Assembly: GCF_900109115.1 (NCBI RefSeq)
Contig: NZ_FNYV01000004.1
Location: 372,001 to 436,000, forward strand
Source of the DNA: Micromonospora phaseoli
GTDB lineage: Bacteria > Actinomycetota > Actinomycetes > Mycobacteriales > Micromonosporaceae
Length of the DNA stretch: 64,000 bases
Direction of reading: 5' to 3'
Position numbers and translations under genes: made by a program. The notes below the pieces were generated by a model that was given only the letters and a program-made list of their open reading frames with translations, ran no database searches and was not told where the DNA came from. Shown piece after piece: positions 1 through 7,866 of the stretch. The stretch's first letter is position 1; every line of letters starts with the position of its first letter.

Positions 1-324
1 CTGGCGCCGCACTGCACCGGGCTGACCCCGTCGCAGCTGCTCGCTGCCGCCTTCGCGTCCTGCCTGCACCACGCGGCGGTGGAGGCGGCCGGCGGGATAA
101 CCGACGAGGCGCACACCGTGCAGGTACGCGCGGAGGCGAAGCTCGGCCGCGACGACGACGGCCGGTACCGGGCCGACGTGCACGCGTCGATCTCGTCGGT
201 GGGCCTGACCCGGGAGCAGCTCGCCGAGCTGGTCGAGCACGCCGATCGGCTGTGGCCGTTCTCCAGCGCGGACGGCAGCCGGCACCGGCTCACCGTCACC
301 CCCGCGGAGAACGGGCGGCACTGA
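1..324 (+). CDS. OsmC/Ohr family hydroperoxide resistance protein (5' end cut off)
   Basis: The window edge removes the N-terminus; frame 1 runs open from base 1 to a TGA at 322-324, leaving 107 residues. OsmC/Ohr proteins are cytoplasmic dimers that reduce organic hydroperoxides with a pair of cysteines. The fragment begins just before the helix that carries the first cysteine (LLAAAFASCLHHA, Cys21 of the fragment) and keeps the following beta strands (VQVRAEAKLG, YRADVHASISS) and the C-terminal helix. In Ohr the second cysteine lies in a C-P-[YF]-S turn; here that turn reads LWPFSSA, so a tryptophan replaces it. Either this is an Ohr-like paralogue that works with one cysteine or a non-peroxidase OsmC member. 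Family call is firm, the exact activity is not. Confidence 0.85.
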   Translation: MAPHCTGLTPSQLLAAAFASCLHHAAVEAAGGITDEAHTVQVRAEAKLGRDDDGRYRADVHASISSVGLTREQLAELVEHADRLWPFSSADGSRHRLTVTPAENGRH

Positions 325-611
325 ACCGCGTGCCGCCGGGTGGTCCGAGCGCCCCACCGGGCGGTGCGGTCAGGCCGATGCGTGCTCCCCCGTTCGGGGG
401 AGACCCGCCGCGCTCTTCATCGGCACGCATAAGATCAGCATTTTGCACCACTTTGTCACGGCATTTCCGACATTCTTGTCATGCCGGATACTTGAGCATT
501 ACCCGATATAGAGCGTCTCGCGGAGATTCACCTGACGAATAACCGCGAATTGTGACGCATGCCACCAAGCCAGCCGATGGCAGGCGGCCGTCACCTTTCT
601 AGCCTCGGCGG

Positions 612-1472
612 GTGCATCCCGACGACCAGATCGACCAGCAGCTGACCCCCCAGCCACCGGCGAGCCGTTCGGCTGACGGAGCATCATCCGAAAGGACGAC
701 AGGGCGGCATCGTGCTGCGGCGACCCCGCTTCGCGGCGTCCGCGCCATGCTCGCCTCCACTCCGGTACGGGTGGCCCTGGCCACCGGCGTGACCTGCTGC
801 CTCGGCGCGGCGGCCGTCGTGACGGCAAAGGAGGACGACGAGGCGCCGCCGCCACAGGTGGCCGAAGCGGTGGCCGACCGCGCGCTGGCCGCCCAGGACG
901 AGGCCGCGTCCCGCTCCCTCGATCGCAGCCCCTCCCCCGCCCCGACCAGCCCGAGCCCGAGCCCGACCGCCTCGCCGACGGCCAAGCCGAAGGCCACCCC
1001 CAAGGCGACGAAGAAGAAGCCCACCACGCCGCCCCGCCCCAGGCCGGTCGCCGGACTCAGCCAAGCCCAGATGGACAACGCCAAGGCGATCGTCGACGTC
1101 GGGGTGGACATGAAGATCCCCCGGCAGGGCATGGTCATCGCCGTCGCCACCGCGATGCAGGAGAGCACCCTGCTCAACTACGCCAGCGGCGTGCTGCCCG
1201 AGTCGCAGGAGTACCCACACCAGGCCATCGGCTGGGACCACGACTCGGTGGGGCTGTTCCAGCAGCGCCCGAGCAGCGGTTGGGGCACCGTGCGCGACCT
1301 GATGCGTCCGGCGTACGCGTCCCGCGCGTTCTACGAGGCGCTGCTCCAAGTGCCCGGCTGGCAGCAGATGAGCCTGACCATGGCCGCCCAGGCCGTGCAG
1401 ATCTCCGCCTACCCGTACGCGTACGCCCAGCACGAGGAGCGGGCCGCCACGGTGGTGGCCGCGCTGACCTGA
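612..1472 (+). CDS. Membrane-anchored or secreted lytic-transglycosylase-like protein
   Basis: 286 residues if the GTG at 612 is used. A basic N-terminus is followed by one hydrophobic segment (about residues 52-71), a Pro/Ser/Thr/Lys-rich linker (about 104-146) and a C-terminal globular domain (about 150-286) with the segment VIAVATAMQESTLLNYASG, which resembles the catalytic-glutamate helix of lysozyme-like cell-wall lyases (Glu about 184). GLFQQRPSSGWG follows, as in many actinobacterial proteins of this type. The likely site of action is outside the membrane on peptidoglycan. No clear Shine-Dalgarno precedes GTG 612; an ATG at 747 is the alternative start and would place the signal segment at the very N-terminus. 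The 287 bases upstream contain an AT-richer stretch (about 420-560) that could carry the promoter. Enzyme activity is inferred from the motif only. Confidence 0.75.
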   Translation: MHPDDQIDQQLTPQPPASRSADGASSERTTGRHRAAATPLRGVRAMLASTPVRVALATGVTCCLGAAAVVTAKEDDEAPPPQVAEAVADRALAAQDEAASRSLDRSPSPAPTSPSPSPTASPTAKPKATPKATKKKPTTPPRPRPVAGLSQAQMDNAKAIVDVGVDMKIPRQGMVIAVATAMQESTLLNYASGVLPESQEYPHQAIGWDHDSVGLFQQRPSSGWGTVRDLMRPAYASRAFYEALLQVPGWQQMSLTMAAQAVQISAYPYAYAQHEERAATVVAALT

Positions 1473-1500
1473 TTCGCGGCGCGGCGCGCCGGTGGTCGGG

Positions 1501-1947
1501 TCAGGCCCGCTTGGGCAGCACGACCACCCGGCCGAAGAACTCGTCGATGCGGTGGACCACATCATTGAAGTCGTCGAGGTCGATCGGCTTGGTGACGTAC
1601 GCGTTGGCCTGAAGCGTGTAGCTGCTGACGATGTCGGTGTCCGCGTTCGAGGTGGTCAGCACGACGATCGGAATGGTCCGCAGGTCCTCGTCGCCCTTCA
1701 CCTCACCCAGCACCTGGCGGCCGTCCATCCGCGGCATGTTCAGGTCGAGCAGGATCACGTCGGGGCGCTGGGCGTCACCGTGCCGCCCTTCACGGCGGAG
1801 GAACTCCATCGCCTCGCGGCCGTCGCTGACCACGTCGATGACCTTCTCGACGTCCGAGGTCGCCAACGCCTCCTCGATCATGAGCACGTCGCCTGGATCG
1901 TCGTCCACGACCAGGATGCGAACCGGAGTAAGGGTGCCTGCGCCCAT
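1501..1947 (-). CDS. Single-domain response regulator (Rcp1/CheY type)
   Basis: 148 residues made of one receiver domain with no output domain. The acidic pair is seen in ILVVDDDPGD, the phospho-acceptor aspartate in VILLDLNMPRMDG, the conserved threonine in VVLTTS and the lysine in YVTKPID. The spacing between the beta-3 strand and the start (ALATSDVEKVIDVVSDG) is that of the Rcp1 family, which is often paired with bacteriophytochrome or other light-responsive kinases. It is the last gene of a minus-strand run of four that begins with a SpoIIE-type phosphatase, then a B12-binding light-sensor-like protein and a STAS protein, 57 bases after the STAS stop. No histidine kinase lies beside it, so the phosphodonor is unknown. 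ATG start follows a purine-rich AGGCAGGTAAAG. Confidence 0.93.
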   Translation of the reverse strand: MGAGTLTPVRILVVDDDPGDVLMIEEALATSDVEKVIDVVSDGREAMEFLRREGRHGDAQRPDVILLDLNMPRMDGRQVLGEVKGDEDLRTIPIVVLTTSNADTDIVSSYTLQANAYVTKPIDLDDFNDVVHRIDEFFGRVVVLPKRA

Positions 1948-2004
1948 CTTTACCTGCCTCAGGTCGGCCAGTACGGAACCTGCCGGTCCGTGCTGGCGGG
2001 AAAT

Positions 2005-2364
2005 CTAGCCCATACCCGGGCGGTCGGTGCCCGCCGGGTCCATCCCACCGGATCCGTACCCCAACACCTCGGCGAGGCCGGTGAGCTGCAGTACCCGTTC
2101 CACCCGGCCGGTGGCACCGGTGACCCGCAGCCACCCGCCCTCGGCTGCCGCCCGGTTGTCTCCGCGCACGAAGACGGCGATGCCGGTGGAGTCGCAGAAG
2201 GTGAGGTCCGTCAGGTCGATCAGCAGTCGACGCTCCCCGTCCTCGGCCAGTCGGTCGATGACGGCGTTGAGCTGCGGGGCGCTGCCCATGTCGAGCTCAC
2301 CGGCCAGACGCAGCCGGGCCGGCCCCACGCCGCCGTGATCGGCGTACGTGACGGTGAACGTCAC
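2005..2364 (-). CDS. STAS-domain anti-sigma factor antagonist
   Basis: 119 residues from the GTG at 2364, chosen because GGGAGG sits six bases before it; an upstream TTG at 2409 would add 15 residues without a ribosome site. The fold is a single STAS domain: RLRLAGELDM, LLIDLTDLTFCDSTGIAVFV, then LRVTGATGRVERVLQLTGL. The DSTG motif carries the serine that anti-sigma kinases phosphorylate and that SpoIIE/RsbU phosphatases dephosphorylate, so this protein should bind an RsbW-type anti-sigma factor when dephosphorylated. The phosphatase two genes upstream in the same run is the obvious partner. No RsbW-type kinase gene was found in the window. A 7-base inverted repeat (CGTGACG, 2347-2365) overlaps the start and may be chance. 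Confidence 0.92.
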   Translation of the reverse strand: MTFTVTYADHGGVGPARLRLAGELDMGSAPQLNAVIDRLAEDGERRLLIDLTDLTFCDSTGIAVFVRGDNRAAAEGGWLRVTGATGRVERVLQLTGLAEVLGYGSGGMDPAGTDRPGMG

Positions 2365-2448
2365 GACAACCCTCCCGCCATCCAGAAACGGACGCTTGCT
2401 GTGCGGCAAGTATAAGGTGAGCCTGCGGCGGGCCGGATTTTACGCCCT

Positions 2449-3498
2449 CTACGACGAGATTCGCCGCACCGACACCGGCAACGCCGCCCGCCCCTGCTGG
2501 AGGTAGCCCGTCGCCCGCGGGAAGTCGTGCAGCACCCGGACGTAGTGACCCAGCGTCGCCTCCACCGCGGCGGCCGGCACTCCTCGACTGTCCAGGATAG
2601 TCACCAGCCACTCGACGAACTCGGTGAACAGCGTGCCGTCGTCGACGTACAGCGCGGCGGCCAGGAAATCCAGGATGTAGCCGAGGTCGCTGACGGTCGA
2701 GTCCAGCTGGGCGGGGCTGTAGTCGCCGGCGGCGGGAACCCGCTGCACCAGGTCGGCCAGCGCGCTGTCGATCAGCTCGCCGCGCCGGCTGACCAGTGCG
2801 GCGTACTCGTCGTCAGCCAGGTGCGCCAGGCTCGTCGGCGCACCGGCCCGAAGCGCACGCTCGTCGGCGAGCAGATCCGCGGCGGCCGGCCCGTTCGGCG
2901 CCCACGGCACGCCGAGCCGCCGAGCCCACCGGCCGTCCAGCCCGAAGCCCCGGCCGCCGACCACCACCGGCACGTCCGAACGCCGGCACGCCTCGATCAT
3001 CCGGTGTGCCTGGGGCAACCGCATCGGCAGGGCGCAGGCCAGCGCCACCGCGTGCGCGTCGTACCGGTGCAGGTACGACACCAGGTGGGCGGCGGGCACG
3101 CTGGCACCGAGGAAGGTCACCTGCCAGCCGCGCAGCCGCAGCATCTCCGCGACCAGCCGCGCCGGCAGCGCGTGCCACTCACCGTCCATGCAGGCCACCA
3201 CGATCCGGCCGTGGGTCGCACGGACGTCGGTGCACGCGGCCACGGCCGCCACCACCCGCTCGCTGATGTGAGTGGCCGCGTGTTCCTGGGCGACACTCCA
3301 CTCGTTGCGCGCCCACCGCTCCCCCACCTCGGCCTGCGCCGGGGCGACCAGATCCAGCAGTACCCGGTCGGCCGGCACCCCGGCGTCGAGCAGGTCGTGC
3401 GCCACCTCGACAGCCGCCTGCTCGTCGGCCTCGGCGAGGCAGTGCAGGTAGTGCGGGTACACGGCAGCGGTCGAGATGCCCGTCGTGGTGGCGGTCAC
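2449..3498 (-). CDS. CarH-type cobalamin-binding light-sensor-like protein
   Basis: 349 residues. Residues 1-85 form a helical B12 cap domain, about 96-210 the Rossmann-like B12-binding domain, and about 215-349 an all-helical C-terminal domain I do not recognise. The cap contains W62-x9-E72-H73 (W in GERWARNEWS, EH in VAQEHAATH), the signature of adenosylcobalamin photoreceptors of the CarH/LitR group, where Trp and the Glu-His pair pack over the adenosyl group. The lower-axial histidine is in DGEWHALPARLV (H109), and VTFLGASVP and VVVGGRGFG fit the ligand-binding loops. Unlike CarH there is no MerR DNA-binding domain, so the light or B12 state must be passed on by protein contact. It overlaps the stop of the upstream phosphatase by four bases (GTGA), implying coupled translation and joint function. 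Light sensing is inference from the motif. Confidence 0.88.
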   Translation of the reverse strand: MTATTTGISTAAVYPHYLHCLAEADEQAAVEVAHDLLDAGVPADRVLLDLVAPAQAEVGERWARNEWSVAQEHAATHISERVVAAVAACTDVRATHGRIVVACMDGEWHALPARLVAEMLRLRGWQVTFLGASVPAAHLVSYLHRYDAHAVALACALPMRLPQAHRMIEACRRSDVPVVVGGRGFGLDGRWARRLGVPWAPNGPAAADLLADERALRAGAPTSLAHLADDEYAALVSRRGELIDSALADLVQRVPAAGDYSPAQLDSTVSDLGYILDFLAAALYVDDGTLFTEFVEWLVTILDSRGVPAAAVEATLGHYVRVLHDFPRATGYLQQGRAALPVSVRRISS

Positions 3499-5333
3499 GG
3501 CCCCGTCGACCCCTCCGGCTCCGGCTCGCTCATGGCGGGCACGGCGTGCAGGTGCCGATGCGGCCGGTCACCGGGGCCGACGGCCCGCAGCGCGAGCACC
3601 GCGATGTCGTCGTGGTCGCGCTGAGCCAACCAGTCGCAGGTCACCTGCTCGATCCGCTCGGCCAGGGCCGGCGCCGGCATCCGTTGACACCCGGTGAGCG
3701 CCTGCGTCAGGCGATCGGTGCCGAGCTGCTCGTCGCCCCGCCGACCACCCCGCGCCTCGGTCACCCCGTCGCTGTAGAGCAGACAGGTCTCGCCGGGGGC
3801 CAGCCGGGTGGAGACCTGGCCGATCCGCGGATCCGACACCACACCGATGAGCATGCCGCTCAACGGCAACTGCTCCACCTCACCGGAGGAGCGCAACACC
3901 AGCGGTGCCAGGTGCCCACCACCGGCCAGCGTCAGCCCCAGACCACCGTCGCGATGTGGGCGAACCACGCCCAGCACCATGGTGGCGAAGCGGCCCTGCC
4001 CATGCGCCAGGGTGGTCTCCAGCAGAGCGTCGTTGAGCAGCTGCAGCAGCCTGACGGGGTGCTGCTCGACCCGGTGCAGCGCATGCAGGCACTGGCGCAG
4101 CTGACCGGTGAACACCGCCGCCTCGACCCCCTTGCCGGAGACGTCGCCGAGGAAGAACACCGAGCCGCCGTCGGGCAACCGGTGTGAACCGTAGAAGTCG
4201 CCACCGATGCGCAGGCCGGCCTGCGCCGGGCGGTACGCGGTCCCCCACTGCACGCCCGGCGCGGGCGCCGGCGCCGCCGGTAACAGGCTGGCCTGGAGGG
4301 TGTCGGCCATCTCCGTCTGGTCGCGGTAGAGCAGCGCAGTGGTCAACGCCGCGCCCGCCCGGGCGGCGAAGGCGCGGATCAGGTCGAGGTCCTCCTCGAC
4401 GTACCAGCGGGTGGCCTGCCGGGCGACGAGCAGCACGCCCATGGGCGCGTCGCGGCCGGGCAGCGGCACCAGTCGGGCAGACAGGTCGGCGCCGGGCAGC
4501 CACCCCGCGTCGACGGCCTGTTCCACCAGCCAGTCGACGGCGTGCGGCTCACCACCCCGCAGGCTCTCCACGACCGCCGGGGGCAGCTCGGCGGCGATCA
4601 GCACGCCCCGGTCCACGGTGGGTGACTCGTCGTCGACCCGGCGGGCACGCCACCAACGGGCCCGGCCGGAACGGGGGGCCAGCACCAGCACGGCGACCTC
4701 GGCAAGGGTGGGCACGGCGAGTCGGACCACCGCCGCAGCGGCCCGATCCGGGTGCAGCGGATTGCCGAGCTTCTCGCCGACCACAGCCAGGAAAGCAGAC
4801 CTGGACCGCTCGGCCACCAGCGCGTCGGCACGCTCGACGCTGTCACTGACATCCTCGACGTACCAACAGCTTCGCCCGGCGGACAGCGACGCCCGGCGCA
4901 GACGCAGTCGACGGCCGTGACGGGTCATCTCCGGGTCGAGGGAGCCGAGCCCGTCGAGCGTCCCGCCGACGACGACCTCGGGTAGCAGCCGCTGCGCGAC
5001 CGGGCTGACGTGCATGACGGTGCCGTCGGGACCGCACACCACCAGACCCTCACGAAGGTGCTCGACGACCTCGGGCCAGTCAGCGACGACCTGGGCCTGG
5101 GGTCGATCCAGGGCGGTTGGCCCAAGGGGGGCGCGGGCCGTACCCGAGCGCCACGTCGGGACCCGGGCGACACTCGGCTTGGCAAACCGTCCGTCGCCGG
5201 GGTCGAGGTCCCTGACGTCGGCACCTGTCACCAGCTGAGCCCCACTCCTTCTCGGTAGCGCACCCCGCGTCGAACGGCATGCCTGGTCTCTCGCCTCGCA
5301 CCTCAGCGTACGCAAGTCTCCCGGTACCGCCAC
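3495..5333 (-). CDS. SpoIIE/RsbU-type serine phosphatase with PAS and GAF regions
   Basis: Up to 612 residues. After a non-conserved start come a PAS-like region (about 83-150; EGLVVCGPDGTVMHVSP), a GAF-like region (about 178-345) and a C-terminal PP2C/SpoIIE phosphatase domain (about 375-590). Metal-binding aspartates are in GGDFYGSH, LGDVSGKG, YSDGVTEARGG and DHDDIAVLALR. Such enzymes dephosphorylate STAS anti-sigma antagonists and so release a sigma factor. It is the first gene of the run phosphatase, B12 sensor, STAS, response regulator, and its stop overlaps the B12-sensor start, so it is the likely effector of that sensor. The start is uncertain: GTG 5333 gives the longest frame, GTG 5231 lies 13 bases after AAGGAG and would remove 34 residues of low conservation. 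Confidence 0.93.
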   Translation of the reverse strand: MAVPGDLRTLRCEARDQACRSTRGALPRRSGAQLVTGADVRDLDPGDGRFAKPSVARVPTWRSGTARAPLGPTALDRPQAQVVADWPEVVEHLREGLVVCGPDGTVMHVSPVAQRLLPEVVVGGTLDGLGSLDPEMTRHGRRLRLRRASLSAGRSCWYVEDVSDSVERADALVAERSRSAFLAVVGEKLGNPLHPDRAAAAVVRLAVPTLAEVAVLVLAPRSGRARWWRARRVDDESPTVDRGVLIAAELPPAVVESLRGGEPHAVDWLVEQAVDAGWLPGADLSARLVPLPGRDAPMGVLLVARQATRWYVEEDLDLIRAFAARAGAALTTALLYRDQTEMADTLQASLLPAAPAPAPGVQWGTAYRPAQAGLRIGGDFYGSHRLPDGGSVFFLGDVSGKGVEAAVFTGQLRQCLHALHRVEQHPVRLLQLLNDALLETTLAHGQGRFATMVLGVVRPHRDGGLGLTLAGGGHLAPLVLRSSGEVEQLPLSGMLIGVVSDPRIGQVSTRLAPGETCLLYSDGVTEARGGRRGDEQLGTDRLTQALTGCQRMPAPALAERIEQVTCDWLAQRDHDDIAVLALRAVGPGDRPHRHLHAVPAMSEPEPEGSTGP

Positions 5334-5430
5334 CCGAGCTGCTGCCGGCCGCCCGGCAGGCGCGGCAGTTCAGGGATTGTTACGATCCGTTTGCCCCTGC
5401 CCCGCCCGCCACCCGCGGAAGGCGTGATCG

Positions 5431-5826
5431 TTGCTGTCCCACGGTCGCAGACCCGAGACGACGCCGCTGAGCATCTCCGTTGACCGGTCCGATCCCGACG
5501 AACCCCTCATCCGGGTCGGAGGCGACCTCGCCTACACCAGCGCCGCCCCGCTGCGCATCGAGATCGACCGGCTGCTGAGCACCGCTCCCACCACCGTGGT
5601 GCTTGACTTCGGCGACCTGCAGTTCATCGACAGCACCGGGCTCAGCGTCATCGTGCACGCCTGGCGTGCGGGGCAACAGAACGGCACCAGCCTGCGACTG
5701 CGGTCTATCCCCCGCTTCCTCGACACCATCCTCGACATGACCGGGGTCACCGGCCTGCTCGCCCGCCCGATCGTCGGGAACGAGCCCAGCGGCGCCGGGC
5801 CGGACAGCCAGCCGGTGAGGACGTAG
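5431..5826 (+). CDS. STAS-domain anti-sigma factor antagonist
   Basis: 131 residues from a TTG preceded by GGAAGG about ten bases upstream; no better in-frame start was found. One STAS domain: PLIRVGGDLAY, VVLDFGDLQFIDSTGLSVIV, LDTILDMTGVTGLL. The DSTG serine needed for phosphorylation control is intact. A short Pro/Gly-rich tail follows the domain. It is divergent from the SpoIIE phosphatase gene (about 100 bases between the starts) and lies 43 bases before a second STAS gene on the same strand, so both probably share a promoter in the AT-richer piece near 5376-5400. It is a plausible substrate of the neighbouring phosphatase. Confidence 0.88.
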   Translation: MLSHGRRPETTPLSISVDRSDPDEPLIRVGGDLAYTSAAPLRIEIDRLLSTAPTTVVLDFGDLQFIDSTGLSVIVHAWRAGQQNGTSLRLRSIPRFLDTILDMTGVTGLLARPIVGNEPSGAGPDSQPVRT

Positions 5827-5869
5827 CTTTCCACCCCCGCGAGTTGCATCCCGCCACCGGGCTGGGACC

Positions 5870-6226
5870 ATGGGAGCCATGTCCGCAAAGCTGTTGGTCA
5901 TCGAGGTCAACCGGTCCGGCGTCGGGCGTGCCGAGCTGCGGCTGACCGGCGACCTCGACTTCGACAGCGCTCCGGAGCTCCTCGACGCCGTCGCCGAGCT
6001 GCGTCGCGACGGCTACCACGAGCTGATCATCGACCTGACCGGGGTGGGTCTGTGCGACTCGTCCGGGCTGAGCGCGTTCGTGGTGGCCCACCGCGGTGGC
6101 ACCGCCCCACTCCAACTGGTCGGCCTCAACGCCACGGTGCGCCAACTGCTGGACCGCACCGGCCTGGCCGAGCTGCTCCAGCTCGCCTCCACAGCGGAGA
6201 ACGCCGACGTGCAGGCGGCCGGCTGA
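5870..6226 (+). CDS. STAS-domain anti-sigma factor antagonist
   Basis: 118 residues from ATG 5870; ATG 5879 is equally possible. The STAS domain is complete: AELRLTGDLDFDSAPELLDAV, LIIDLTGVGLCDSSGLSAFV and VRQLLDRTGLAELL, with the phosphorylatable serine in DSSG. Together with the genes at 2005 and 5431 it makes three STAS proteins around one phosphatase, which suggests several anti-sigma/sigma pairs tuned by the same input or STAS proteins of different affinity. A strong hairpin terminator starts 28 bases after the stop. Confidence 0.92.
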   Translation: MGAMSAKLLVIEVNRSGVGRAELRLTGDLDFDSAPELLDAVAELRRDGYHELIIDLTGVGLCDSSGLSAFVVAHRGGTAPLQLVGLNATVRQLLDRTGLAELLQLASTAENADVQAAG

Positions 6227-6253
6227 ACGGACCCGGCCACCCGGACCGGGGGT

Positions 6254-6286
6254 GGCCCCCGACCCTGGGACCAGGGGTCGGGGGCC
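6254..6286. terminator. Bidirectional hairpin terminator
   Basis: Perfect 12-base inverted repeat GGCCCCCGACCC / GGGTCGGGGGCC with a nine-base loop, between the convergent STAS gene and the small hypothetical gene at 6297. No T-run, as is usual in high-GC actinomycetes. Confidence 0.75.
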
Positions 6287-6296
6287 GGAGGATGGC

Positions 6297-6599
6297 TCAG
6301 AGCGTCGGGACCGGGGAGCGCCCCGCGCCGCGTGACTCCGGAGTTGGCTCCGCGTCCTCGGGCAGCCCCGAATCGGGCGTCTGGTACAGATAGCGGACGA
6401 ACTCCGCGCCCGTCCCGTCGTCCTGCGCCCCGGGCCACTGCCCGGCGCAGTCCACGCCGATCACCTCACGGCCGGTGCCGTCGGTCTCTTCCAGCAGCGC
6501 CCACAGGCTCACCGGGTAGCAGCGGGTGCTCTCGGGTGCCAACCGCCAGCGGGCGTACCAGCCGGGTCGAGCGGGGACGATCTCGACTATCCGCTTCAT
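6297..6599 (-). CDS. Small hypothetical protein, 100 residues
   Basis: Start ATG 6599 is supported by GGAAGGGAAGG a few bases upstream; longer versions of the frame reach into the neighbouring gene and lack a ribosome site. The protein is soluble and acidic at the C-terminus, with aromatic clusters (PGWYARWRL, YPVSLWALLEE) followed by VIGVDCAGQWPGA and FVRYLYQTPD. One cysteine. I do not recognise the family. It is divergent from the DUF2267 gene at 6820, with about 220 bases between them, so both may answer to the same stress promoter region. The last 25 residues are Pro/Glu/Ser-rich and probably disordered. Confidence 0.65.
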   Translation of the reverse strand: MKRIVEIVPARPGWYARWRLAPESTRCYPVSLWALLEETDGTGREVIGVDCAGQWPGAQDDGTGAEFVRYLYQTPDSGLPEDAEPTPESRGAGRSPVPTL

Positions 6600-6819
6600 C
6601 ACGACCTTCCCTTCCGCGTGCCTCGGAAGATCTCCGGTCCACTGCGATCGTCGACCCCGCCCGGGTGACCGCCCCTCACCCCGGCCGGATGAAGCCTCGC
6701 CAGCGTTGCCGAACGTCGGCTGCGTCCGCGCCGCACCGACCGTTTCGCTCCCGGTAGCGGTGGGAAGGCCGTCCACGAAGCCAGGGAAGCAGAAGCACCA
6801 GCGGAAGCGAGGTGTCACC

Positions 6820-7797
6820 ATGCGCAAGCAGATGGAGGGCGACAACCAGCGCCGCCGGGCGCTGGCCCGCCAGGCCCGGGAACGCGGCATGCAGGCCGCC
6901 GACACCGGCGCCAGCCTGAGCGCGTCCAAGCAACTCGCCCATCTCGACCAGAACAAGCGCGCCGGACCGCCGCCGGCCGGAAAACGCCACAAACCAGACA
7001 CCAGTCGTGGCGGGCCCGCTCCCCCGCCGGCCGGCGTACCGGAGACTCCCCGTCCTCGCCCGGAGCCGGGCATCGAGGCGCCGGGAGTCACCACCATGGG
7101 CTACCGCGCACTGGTCGAGGACGTCGTGCGCCGCGCCGGCGTCGACTTCCGCACCGCCAAGGTCGGAGTCGAGTCGACGGTCCTCGTCCTGGCCTGGGCG
7201 CTGGAGGCCGCCGAACGCCGCCGGCTGCTGGCGGCCGTCCCCACCTCGCTGCACGACGTCGTCCCGGTCGACGGCATCAAGCGGCGGCAGGATCTCAGCG
7301 GTTTCCTGTCCGAGGTGGGCCGGATCAGCGGGCGTAGCCCCGAGCAGGCCCGTTACCAGGCCGAGGCGACCCTCGCCGCGCTCGCCGCGCACGACCGTGA
7401 CCTGGTCGAATCGCTGCACGTACCGGACGAGCTACGGGAGTTGCTGAACCCGCCGGCGGCCGGCGGCGGCCTGGTCGGCGCGAGCAGCAGCACACCGCCG
7501 TTGTCGGACGCCGAACTGCGCGACGCCCTGCTCGACCTGCCCTACTGGTCCGGTGACGGAGCACTTCTGTCGCGAACCCTGGAGCTGCCGCCGGACAACC
7601 TCGACCGGGTCCTGAACCGCCTCGACCTGCTCCGCGACCAGACCGGCCGCGGGCCACGGATCGGCCGGGCGGACCCGACGACCGCCGTGCTGACCGTGGC
7701 CACCAGCAACGCCGGTGCGGTGACCGGGTTGGACATCGACCTGGCCCACGCGGTCGACGACGCGATCGACGAGGCGGGTGCCGGGATGGCCGGTTGA
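6820..7797 (+). CDS. DUF2267 protein fused to a pterin-dehydratase-like domain
   Basis: 325 residues from ATG 6820 (GAGG lies about eight bases upstream). Residues 1-90 are basic and probably disordered (MRKQMEGDNQRRR start). Residues about 91-210 are a DUF2267 domain (MGYRALVEDVVRRAGVDF, then two helical repeats). Residues about 225-325 match the overall pattern of pterin-4a-carbinolamine dehydratase: LSDAELRDALLDLPYW, then VLTVATSNAGAVTGLDIDLA. In the true enzyme the HHP and THD histidines are catalytic; here those positions read GRGPRI and TSN, so the domain is probably a non-catalytic binding module. Function unknown; DUF2267 genes are often stress-induced in actinomycetes. A second, stand-alone DUF2267 gene lies at 14321. 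Confidence 0.85.
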   Translation: MRKQMEGDNQRRRALARQARERGMQAADTGASLSASKQLAHLDQNKRAGPPPAGKRHKPDTSRGGPAPPPAGVPETPRPRPEPGIEAPGVTTMGYRALVEDVVRRAGVDFRTAKVGVESTVLVLAWALEAAERRRLLAAVPTSLHDVVPVDGIKRRQDLSGFLSEVGRISGRSPEQARYQAEATLAALAAHDRDLVESLHVPDELRELLNPPAAGGGLVGASSSTPPLSDAELRDALLDLPYWSGDGALLSRTLELPPDNLDRVLNRLDLLRDQTGRGPRIGRADPTTAVLTVATSNAGAVTGLDIDLAHAVDDAIDEAGAGMAG

Positions 7798-7818
7798 GCC
7801 GGTCCGGCCACCGGCGGC

Positions 7819-7857
7819 GGCCGTGCGGTGGTGGGTACGCCCACCGACCGCACGGCC
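7819..7857. terminator. Hairpin between convergent genes
   Basis: Ten-base stem GGCCGTGCGG / CCGCACGGCC, extended inside by GGTGGG / CCCACC after a small bulge. It sits between the DUF2267 fusion and the convergent NDH-2 gene and would stop transcription from both sides. Confidence 0.65.
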
Positions 7858-7866
7858 TCCAGCCGG

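Noticed and set aside
325-611. c-di-AMP (ydaO) riboswitch before the lytic-transglycosylase-like gene
   Set aside because: The class often precedes wall hydrolases in actinomycetes, but its conserved blocks are not present here.
2347-2365. CGTGACG-N5-CGTCACG palindrome at the STAS start as an operator
   Set aside because: It lies within the coding start, its codons read as normal STAS sequence (VTFTVTYA), and such repeats of C/G/T/A arise easily in this GC content; kept only as a remark.
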